This document shows positions 1 to 5,830 of a stretch of DNA of 10,577 nt, piece after piece; positions within the stretch are counted from its first letter, which is position 1, and every line of letters starts with the position of its first letter. This stretch comes from Tritrichomonas foetus (lineage: Eukaryota; Parabasalia; Tritrichomonadida; Tritrichomonadidae). Location of the stretch: contig MLAK01001005.1 of NCBI GenBank assembly GCA_001839685.1, forward strand, positions 28,125 through 38,701. The letters run 5' to 3'. The notes beneath the pieces are model-generated. The model was not told where the DNA came from. It made no database searches and saw nothing but the letters and a program-made list of their open reading frames with translations. The position numbers were made by a program, and so were the translations under genes.

Positions 1-1013
1 ATTGAATCATATCTATTAGCTCTTAGAAATAACTCAATATGTGGTTGCAATGCTACAGTATTCTTCATAAGCTTAAATAAAGATTGCCATCTTGTTTCGG
101 TAACACTTGGGAGAGCTGTGATAATTGAATAATTTTGAACAACATAATTGTGAAAAATAGTAGAAGACCCAAGAGTACGTTGAAGTGCAAACAATTGATC
201 TAGGTGTTCTGAGCAAAAGTCTATCAATGGCTGAAGAAGTAAGTTCATCACATGGCAATAACAAGGTCTCCTTTTGAGGCTCATTTGGGCAGCAACAGCT
301 GGCACAAGTGGAGTTGTATCGCTTTCAATTCCTTCCACTGAATTTCGTGGAAAATAATATGTTAGTATTTCTGAAAGAACACCACCTATGTAAGGGGCAT
401 CACAATGAATTGCTGTGAGTGGCTGATGTGCTATGCAAATACTTTCAACAGTATTAGCCTTGGTAGAAATTTTCGCCCATACACCTAAATAATTTTGTGT
501 GTTCTTGCTTATCCATTCATCTATGGTAATCCACATTGACTGCACGTCATTTGCAAATTTCCATTTTATTGATCGACATACCTTCTCTGCTACTTGAGAA
601 CACATGTTTGATAAAGTCTTTCTTGTCCCAACATGACCACTTATTTTCCAGAAAAGTTCATTTTCAATAAACACAAAAGGTAGTTCATTCATTAGTATCA
701 TTTTTCTTGCAAGTATTCCTTTTTAAATCGGACTTAAATCATTTGTCACTTCCATGTTAAATAACTGATGCACTCATTTCATATGTGCCTTAACATTTCC
801 TAATGTACTAGATGTTTTCAACCATTTTGAGCATTTGATACAATATACATAATTGTCATTAGCCTTTTGGTTATCTTCTTCATCAATAATTGGAAGTAAT
901 AAGAAATCATATAGTTTTATTTGCTTAAAGCAATATATTGAGACATTCTTATCTGGATGAGCATGAATTCTTTCAACAGCCTCCTCTGAGATTTTTGGAA
1001 AGTATTTTATCAT
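1..1013 (-). pseudogene. hAT-superfamily transposase, N-terminal and central part, two in-frame stops, runs off left edge
   Basis: A single minus-strand frame runs from an ATG at 1013-1011 (TAA directly upstream) to the window edge: 337 codons, broken only by TGA at 776-774 and TAA at 725-723. Residues about 57-82 form a BED-type zinc finger: YCIKC supplies two Cys, NVKAHMK and the VH after the TGA supply two His. Beyond the second stop the frame is open for 239 codons and carries hAT landmarks in order: WITIDEWISKNTQNYLGV (the S/T-x-D-x-W-x-S block around the first catalytic Asp), CYCHVMNLL (the C-x2-H-x-x-NL block) and ALPSVTETRWQSLFKLM (the TRW block). The C-terminal dimerisation domain lies outside this segment. 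hAT transposases cut and paste their element by binding its terminal repeats. The stops imply a dead copy, although the body is well preserved. Family call is firm; subfamily is unknown. Confidence 0.88.
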
Positions 1014-1440
1014 TTAAATGAAGTGATGAAGTGATATGTTATCTCATCTTTATTCATTTATATTAATACACTAAATTTCTTACAATTAAATGTATTTCAA
1101 TGATAATTTTTGGATTTTCAATGAACTCCCATTTGTATTATTATGAATATATATTTACTATAACAATCTTATGCATCATCATTTCCGATTTTCTTTTACA
1201 TATGCATTTTTTACTTCCAATTTATCGATTATATTATTGGACAATTATATAAATAATATTGATAAATGAAATATTTTGATATTATTGATAAATTAAATAT
1301 ATCGATGAATGTAACTTTTTCTAATATATCAAATGTCACTTTTTTTATTAGATTTCATCAATATTATTTTTTATCAAATAATCGATAAAAATATCGATAA
1401 GTAGTCAATTTCTATCGATATCTATCGATACCCAGGCCTA
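1014..1440 (-). mobile_element. hAT 5' noncoding end with ATCGAT-rich subterminal array
   Basis: This stretch separates the transposase ATG from the element tip. It has no gene and is extremely A+T-rich. From about 1220 to 1430 it is studded with ATCGAT/TATCGATA motifs, densest at 1381-1430. Subterminal clusters of a short motif are typical transposase-binding sites in hAT elements (known for Ac/Ds), so these are candidate binding sites by inference. On the minus strand TCACTTCATTTA lies just upstream of the ATG and loosely resembles the trichomonad initiator (TCAYTWYTCATTA); this is a weak hint only. Confidence 0.6.
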
Positions 1441-1448
1441 CTCAAAAG
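1431..1448 (-). repeat. hAT terminal motif TAGGCCTGGG plus 8-bp flank
   Basis: Positions 1431-1440 read CCCAGGCCTA on the plus strand (TAGGCCTGGG reading into the element on the minus strand). They are followed by CTCAAAAG at 1441-1448, a candidate 8-bp target-site duplication, the length hAT transposases make. The identical 10-mer recurs at 3912-3921 in the same orientation, followed there by CTTTTGAG, the exact reverse complement of this flank. Confidence 0.7.
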
Positions 1449-1680
1449 GCTTAATGAAAAATCAGAAAGGCAAAAACAAAGATATATTTTATTTTATTGG
1501 TCTTTTTTTTATAAAAATAAGTAAAAAAAATTTTCAATTAAAAATTATTATATAAATTGAATGATTTTTATTATTATTATTTTTGAATGATTTTATTTCA
1601 TTGATTGAAATGTTGATATCAATTATTCCTGCAAAATAATCAAATATGAATGTCAAGCAATGGGTTCTCGCCCACACTGA
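1449..1680. other. A+T-rich spacer outside the hAT tip
   Basis: No open frame or known feature was found. The stretch is dominated by A and T runs and simple ATT repeats around 1570. If the inversion model is right, it is the original left flank of the hAT insertion, now inverted, with the inversion junction between here and about 2000. Confidence 0.4.
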
Positions 1681-1947
1681 CCTATATTATTAGGATTCTA
1701 TCAGGAATGGAAGAAAATCTCCCAATATAATTGCGCATTCACAACCACTCAAATAGAAGCTTTAATTAAAGACATTCATCTTGCCAATACTGGAATTCCA
1801 ATCGCGAAAGATGATTTAGACTATGTAAATGGTTTTATTCAGAGCTTGTGTAGCACCTCAGAAGAACTTATTGATCATTACTTTAATGATTATCAATATT
1901 TTAAAAGGTTTGAGATTTTAAAAAATAGTTTTTTTCCCGAATTTTAA
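1681..1947 (+). pseudogene. unrecognised coding fragment, 88 codons
   Basis: A plus-strand frame follows a TGA at 1678-1680 and is open for 88 codons to a TAA at 1945-1947. Its composition looks protein-like rather than random (for example QEWKKISQYNCAFTTTQIEAL early, ELIDHYFNDYQYFKRFEI late). It has no convincing ATG start. I recognise no domain. It lies 54 bases upstream of the hAT C-terminal fragment on the same strand but in a different frame, so it may be a central part of that transposase or an unrelated remnant at the inversion junction. Confidence 0.35.
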
Positions 1948-2001
1948 TCATAAATTGACCTTTCATCAAGGCCATTTGGTCTCCCCATTTGACCTTTCTA
2001 A

Positions 2002-2190
2002 ACTTTTTCATTATCACGTATGGCAATTCATTTACTACTTCAACCTGCCACCAGTGCTGACGAAGAAAGACAATTTAGTAAAGCTAAAAGGGTGATAGGA
2101 ATATCTAGACTATCAATGAGTCCTAATAAGATATCAGATTCAATGATGATAATTACTAATCAGACCCTTGAAAATACTTTTATCACTTAA
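2002..2190 (+). pseudogene. hAT transposase C-terminal dimerisation domain fragment
   Basis: After a TAA at 1999-2001 the plus strand is open for 62 codons to a TAA at 2188-2190. The peptide contains SLSRMAIHLLL followed by PATSADEERQFSKAKRV and a segment ISRLSMSPNKISDSMMI. This is the classic hAT C-terminal (Dimer_Tnp_hAT) signature: a helix, then P-A-T-S-A-x-x-E-R-x-F-S, then the R-x-x-L-S-P-x-x block ending near the protein C-terminus. The stop position fits a natural C-terminus. The upstream transposase is missing on this strand, whereas the minus strand at 1-1013 carries just the N-terminal and central parts; the two pieces could be halves of one gene separated by inversion. Confidence 0.85.
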
Positions 2191-2217
2191 ATTTTCTAAA
2201 AAAGTGAAAGTAAAAAC

Positions 2218-2230
2218 TGTTTTTTTCTTT

Positions 2231-2273
<43 letters not shown>

Positions 2274-2560
2274 ATTTATTTGATGTCGACCTTCCAATGG
2301 GGAATAAGACCAGAAAGAGATTCGTCCTATTCCCCATTGGAAGGTCTAGGATATGGTTTTTGACTATCTATTTAGATCCTCATTCAATTTTTCAATGAAT
2401 TCGACCATTTCCCAATTCAATTAGCACCTGGCGGAGTGCTTAAGAAATTACCGCCACAATTTCTAACATGAATGGAAAATATCGCATTCACTGTAATTTG
2501 AACTTAGAACCTTACAATGATCGATAGTATAACTTATTGCAATTGAACCACTAACAATTG
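2218..2560 (-). mobile_element. SINE-like retroelement with tRNA-like head, hairpin body and poly-A tail
   Basis: Read on the minus strand, the unit starts near 2560 with a tRNA-like head. TAGTGGTTCAATTG at 2553-2540 resembles a Pol III A box. TCTAAGTTCAAATTACAG near 2509-2492 resembles a degenerate B box, at a spacing typical of tRNA genes. A non-coding body follows, containing a 23-bp hairpin, and the unit ends in a run of 37 A (2269-2233 plus), extended by A-rich DNA to about 2218. Head, body and terminal poly-A in this order is the layout of a tRNA-derived SINE. Target-site duplications are not clear: only a short TTACTTT-type match was seen on both sides, the 5' side being interrupted by the pogo-like element six bases upstream. 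An alternative is a fortuitous poly-T next to unrelated DNA. Confidence 0.5.
2288..2346. repeat. 23-bp inverted repeat hairpin, 13-nt loop
   Basis: The left arm 2288-2310 begins GACCTTCCAATGGGGAATA and the right arm 2324-2346 is its reverse complement. The outer 19 bp are perfect; there is one mismatch in the inner four. The loop is 2311-2323. As RNA it would be a stable hairpin. It lies in the body of the SINE-like unit near its poly-A tail. Confidence 0.9.
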
Positions 2561-2567
2561 CTGAATA

Positions 2568-2601
2568 CCGGGATACCTCACAAGATCAACAAACACTGAA
2601 A
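2568..2601 (+). repeat. pogo-like element terminal inverted repeat, left
   Basis: Pairs with 3637-3670, 32 of 34 positions identical. It begins CCGGGATAC and ends AACAAACACTGAAA. TA lies directly outside. Confidence 0.92.
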
Positions 2602-2732
2602 AAGAACGATAAGTAATGTTTTTTGATGAATATCTCCCGAATCAAAAGAAAATATAATAAAACAAATGATATAATGTGTTATTCTTTCAAACAGTTCCAA
2701 GATTTGTTGATTGTATTTCTTTTCGTAGTATT

Positions 2733-3572
2733 TCAAATTTTGATATATTTGTTAACATCCAGTTTCCGTGCTTCCAAAGGTTTTCGATCAAGAATCTCTT
2801 CATTATGAATTGCTGCATGATAACCGGATGAAACACTCGGGAAAACTCCAAAATCAAGAGGTTGATGATTTGGAGTATCATTCTCCGGGACGGCCACCAG
2901 TCGTACTTTACAACGAAACGTCGTATCGTAAGCTTCAGCAGTGAAGTGACTCCCATAGGAGTCCCAAATTTGGGCTCAAGGCTGATATATTCAATGAAGT
3001 CTGAACATATCGTAGAATTTGTTTTCCCACTAACAGAAAAGCCCCTACGGACATCTAATGGTAAGTCAAGATTTTTCACACAACGGGGAGTCTTTTCTTT
3101 TGCAATTATTGTGAGAGGGAGCTTGTCTCCATTTTTTCTAATTCCAGCAATGGCAGTTGCACAATCTTTGAGGGCGCTAAATTGTCTTACAGCCGGTGTT
3201 TCAGCACCAATAAACATTGTAGTATAATTTGTTGGCACACTCACTTTGATCGTAGTTTCGTCAATATTGTATATACAATTTGGCGGGAATATTTGATTTA
3301 TTTGTCTGATTTCTTCTATAAATTCGTCGATTACTTCCTTTACTGTTTGCTTTTTACGAACTTTTTGAGACTTCCGACCACTTAATTTAGGCCTTTTCTT
3401 ATATCTATATATAAATCCATTGGATTTGATAGGCAGCGTTTAATCTGGATAACGTTGCTTTGTCGATTCTGAGTTCTGCCGAAATTCTGGTCATTGTCTC
3501 TCAAGAACCTTCCTTTATTTGTTTAAATATCGAATTCCAGTCAACCGAGTTGTAATCGAAACCATGTGTCAT
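2733..3572 (-). pseudogene. pogo/Tigger-like DDE transposase pseudogene, one stop and two compensating frameshifts
   Basis: The likely start is the ATG at 3572-3570 and the end is TGA at 2735-2733, a span of 280 codons. The N-terminal frame carries DWNSIFKQIKEGS, an in-frame TGA at 3503-3501, then MTRISAELRIDKATLSRL, which looks like the Psq-type helix-turn-helix that binds the element ends. Near 3445-3425 the reading moves to another frame, GFIYRYKKRPKLSGRKS, through the catalytic domain: YNIDETTI holds the first Asp (3262-3260), followed by the KLPLTIIAKEKTPRC strand. Near 2980 it returns to the first frame: IWDSYGSH holds the second Asp (2963-2961) and NHQPLDFGVF the third (2855-2853), 35 residues apart. 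These are DDE_1 (Tigger/pogo/jerky) landmarks. All three acidic residues survive, but the reading is broken in three places, so the copy is dead and recently decayed. It is short for the family and I see no CENP-B-type second helix-turn-helix. Confidence 0.88.
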
Positions 3573-3636
3573 TGGCGCATAAAAATAAAAATGGCGCTTT
3601 TTCGGTTATCCACACAATTTTGAATACTTTTCAAAA

Positions 3637-3670
3637 TTTCAGTGTTTGTTGATCTTGCGAAGTATCCCGG
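3637..3670 (-). repeat. pogo-like element terminal inverted repeat, right
   Basis: Reverse complement of 2568-2601 with two differences; TA follows at 3671-3672. Confidence 0.92.
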
Positions 3671-3672
3671 TA

Positions 3673-3929
3673 TATAAAAGTAATATGATTCATATATTAT
3701 TAATATAACTATATCTAATGCCTTTAAATATTATTTTTTATCAAATAATCGATAAAAATACAAATAATAAATATATCAAAATATTTATCGATATTCGAAA
3801 TATTGTTGATAATTTTTTTTATCATAATAGATAACTCGATATATTGCCGATATTTTAATAAATATCGATATGTAGTTACAATTAAACTTCGATATTATCG
3901 ATATATCAAAGCCCAGGCCTACTTTTGAG
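3673..3929 (+). mobile_element. second hAT end: subterminal array, terminal motif and 8-bp flank
   Basis: A 34-base string at 3727-3760 is identical to 1360-1393, in the same orientation. Between 3760 and 3911 lie many ATCGAT/ATATCGATA motifs. CCCAGGCCTA at 3912-3921 equals 1431-1440, and CTTTTGAG at 3922-3929 is a candidate 8-bp target duplication. The distance from the shared 34-mer to the tip is 151 bases here and 37 at the first end, so the ends are related but not copies. It fits the 3' end of a hAT element whose C-terminal coding part is at 2002-2190. Confidence 0.7.
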
Positions 3930-4469
3930 TTTAATAATCCAAAAAAATGAAACATTTTGCAGTACAATTTTTTATCGGATATAATATTCTTCCCCTTCAC
4001 ATATAGTGTCGCAATTTGAAAATAATCAGAACATATATGACTTTTAAGAACGAATGATATAAAGAAGCGTTTTGTGTTATTTTTTATTGATGAAGACTTA
4101 CAAGAGTGTTTTCCTATTATTCTAAAAATAATAAACGGAAACATTTAAAAATTTTAAAGTTTAAAAATTTTAAAGTTTAAAAAAAAATTCCTCGTCCCTA
4201 TTATATATACATAATATGCCATCAGTTTGGTGAAAACGTCGGTTTTGGTGTGAAAACGCTCGACTTTTTTAATTGATCTGTCAAATAAGTTTGACTGAGT
4301 TTTGATCGTGCTCAATTATAAAACTATTATTTCTCTTTATGTAATTGAAATTAAACGACATCATTTAGTATTTAAATACTACTCTTCAGTAGAAATATAA
4401 AAAATCACTTTCCAGAATAATCATAAAAATAATTGCGAATTAAATTCAGAATATCATTTTGTCGATTAA
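3930..4469. other. intergenic stretch, ambiguous short frames only
   Basis: At 3930-4144 both strands hold moderately open frames (minus-strand residues such as ICSDYFQIATLYVKGKN, plus-strand FFIDEDLQECFPIILKII). I cannot tell which, if either, was coding. At 4145-4176 there is an exact two-copy 16-bp tandem repeat. Nothing supportable was seen in 4200-4469. Confidence 0.4.
4145..4176. repeat. 16-bp tandem duplication, two exact copies
   Basis: The unit TTAAAAATTTTAAAGT occurs at 4145-4160 and again at 4161-4176, followed by a partial third start. It is low-complexity A/T sequence, probably from slippage. Confidence 0.85.
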
Positions 4470-4739
4470 CCTTTAAGGTCTGACACTTTTTATATTAGAC
4501 CTTTTCTATTAAATGTTCAGTACGATACAAAACGTAAAGCTCACAAAAAGTTAGCATCGGCTATAGCCACTTTCCTACTCAAAAAGTATTTCAATTACTC
4601 ATTCTCACCAGACCTAAACAAGACTGATAATCTCTCTGATGATTATTTACAACTTCATACATTCCTCAATATTGGTTGTGATGGATTGGCAGAAAATTTA
4701 ATTAATATTAATCATTTCACTGAACCAGTGATCCAGTGA
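4470..4739 (+). pseudogene. unrecognised coding fragment truncated by fold-back unit
   Basis: A plus-strand frame after TAA 4467-4469 is open for 89 codons to TGA 4737-4739. The residues look protein-like, for example NVQYDTKRKAHKKLASAIA and DDYLQLHTFLNIGCDGLAEN. The last eight or so codons (HFTEPVIQ) lie at or inside the inverted-repeat arm that starts at 4719, so the gene seems cut by that unit. No domain was recognised. A coherent fragment in another frame follows beyond the unit (4924-5325) and may be the same gene. Confidence 0.45.
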
Positions 4740-4898
4740 ACCAGTGAAACTAAGTTCGATAGAAAGAGGCTCCTCGTTTTTTTCTTCTATTTTCTTTTAT
4801 GAAATTTTCTTATATATATAATAAGAACTCAATAATAAATTTAGTTAGACTGCTCTAATGAACTTGATCCGTTTGGATCACTAGATCACTGGTTCAGT
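4719..4898. mobile_element. MITE-like fold-back unit, 24-bp imperfect inverted repeats
   Basis: The arm 4719-4742 starts ACTGAACCAGTGATCC and pairs with 4875-4898; 22 of 24 positions match. The inner 132 bp are non-coding and A+T-rich. The left arm includes three tandem copies of the 8-mer CCAGTGAW (4725-4748). The size (180 bp), lack of coding and inverted ends suggest a MITE, and it falls at the end of an open frame. I could not find a clear target-site duplication, so an ordinary inverted repeat remains possible. Confidence 0.55.
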
Positions 4899-4923
4899 AA
4901 AGTTTAAAATAAAGTTTCATTGA

Positions 4924-5325
4924 ATTAGACGAGCGAGTGGGAGTGAGAGTGATTTAGATAAAGATTATGTTATCAATGAATCTGAAAATAATGAACAAAA
5001 GAGTGAAAACTTTGATATATATCGTGAATGGTTCAGATATAAAGTTAATTGATATAAAAATCTTGGTGACACAGAATGCGTTTTCTGAATTGATTATTCC
5101 CAAGTTCACCTTCAAGTATAAAAAATAATGAAAAATACAAATCACCCTGTGGTTTTCAATGTGATATATTCTCCTCAGCCTAGCCCTATTAAAATATTTT
5201 TCGCTAACTGGAAGAAATTGTTTTATAATGAAGCTACCCATAGGAATGATCCTACTGAATTAATCACCCAAATATTCAACGTCTTAATGGACAGTGACTC
5301 ATTACAGAGCATTGTTTTTTTATAA
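4924..5325 (+). pseudogene. unrecognised protein pseudogene with three in-frame stops
   Basis: One plus-strand frame runs from after TGA 4921-4923 to TAA 5323-5325, interrupted by TGA 5050-5052, TGA 5086-5088 and TAA 5119-5121. Before the first stop it is acidic (SESDLDKDYVINESENNEQK, then FDIYREWFRYKV). The last part, from ATG 5128, is well formed: HPVVFNVIYSPQPSPIKIFF, then THRNDPTELITQIFNVLMD. That the frame stays coherent across three stops argues for a decayed gene rather than chance. The last 30 bases overlap the perfect inverted repeat starting at 5296, where the reading ends. Family unknown. Confidence 0.5.
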
Positions 5326-5486
5326 ATAGCGTCATAGAAAGGAAATTGGCTATTTTTTTATAAATAATCTTCCTTTTTTATGAATATTCTTTTTTTGGCT
5401 TTCCCAAAGGTATCATTACGTACTGACTCGAAAATTGACATAAAAAGAAAGATTATTTATAAAAAAACAATGCTCTGTAATGAGTC
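5296..5486. repeat. perfect 33-bp inverted repeat with rearranged inner modules
   Basis: Arm 5296-5328 (starting GACTCATTACAGAGCATTG, then T7 and ATAAATA) is an exact reverse complement of 5454-5486. The spacer is 125 bp. A second module, ATAGAAAGGAAATT at 5335-5348, has its inverted copy at 5492-5505, outside the right arm. The end of the arm, T7-ATAAATA, is repeated at 5353-5366. The order of modules differs between the sides, so this is not a plain fold-back. Confidence 0.9.
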
Positions 5487-5527
5487 TAAAAAATTTCCTT
5501 TCTATGCTCATTATTCGAACAGACTAA

Positions 5528-5830
5528 AAGCACAATGCTGTCTTTCCCTTGAGTCAAATAGATTAAATTCCAAAAGCAGTAGTTCACGAAGACATTATTG
5601 GTCCGGTCAGTCTGGACGCCGCGAGAGGCTAAACTTTAGCCAAAAAGGCATCGGTAATGCAGCTAGACTGGCATAACTTCGTTCACCATCAAAGGAATAC
5701 AAGCTTGATCAGATGACATCGCGTTCAAGCCCTCTGAGGCACATCCCACCATCTCTGAGACATATAGGCCGACTGTCGCACACAGAGTCTTGTTTGATTT
5801 AAGCTTGAACTGTTTGATAAGCAAACAACC
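5528..5830. other. G+C-richer island with decayed coding signal on an undecided strand
   Basis: From about 5570 to 5800 the composition rises to roughly half G+C by eye, against strongly A+T-rich surroundings. On the plus strand one frame (5528-5716) reads well with stops at 5564, 5630 and 5714 (VVHEDIIGPVSLDAARG, then KKASVMQLDWHNFVHHQR), and a shifted frame continues (AHPTISETYRPTVAHRV). On the minus strand a frame ending at TAG 5665-5663 also reads well (ATVGLYVSEMVGCASEGLN), and another covers about 5634-5491. Low stop density in G+C-richer DNA makes both strands look open. A small hairpin GGCTAAACTTTAGCC is at 5627-5641. I recognise no protein or RNA family; a decayed gene of foreign composition or a structured RNA is possible. 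Confidence 0.4.

Larger units (their letters stand above)
2566..3672 (-). mobile_element. pogo/Tigger-like DNA transposon, complete ends, TA duplications
   Basis: Inverted repeats of 34 bp lie at 2568-2601 and 3637-3670. They differ at two positions and both start CCGGGATAC. Each is flanked outside by TA (2566-2567 and 3671-3672), the target duplication of the Tc1/mariner/pogo superfamily. The unit is 1,103 bp without the TAs and encodes one minus-strand DDE transposase pseudogene. It is inserted beside the SINE-like head and within sequence lying between the hAT C-terminal fragment and the second hAT end, so it is probably among the later insertions here. Confidence 0.92.

Noticed and set aside
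73..264. 63-codon minus-strand open frame
   Set aside because: It overlaps the hAT transposase frame, which reads through the same bases in another register with clear family motifs.
2168..2398. 76-codon plus-strand open frame with a polyphenylalanine run
   Set aside because: It is produced by translating the poly-T tract (poly-A tail of the SINE-like unit) and the hairpin.
2490..2560. A functional tRNA gene
   Set aside because: Only degenerate A- and B-box-like sequences were seen, with no convincing acceptor stem or cloverleaf.
2733..2960. C-terminal half of the 185-codon minus-strand frame ending at 2687
   Set aside because: Downstream of about 2980 that frame is wrong; the family motifs WDSYGSH and QPLDFG are in the neighbouring frame, so it is a frameshift artefact.
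2862..3227. 121-codon plus-strand open frame
   Set aside because: It lies antisense to the DDE transposase, whose catalytic motifs are on the minus strand.
3785..4144. 119-codon minus-strand open frame
   Set aside because: It crosses the hAT tip and its flank, so it cannot be one gene; the half outside the element is equally open on the plus strand and matches nothing I know.
5590..5640. Retroviral-type integrase fragment, suggested by VVHEDIIGP
   Set aside because: The resemblance to the start of an integrase core does not continue: the expected catalytic blocks do not follow.
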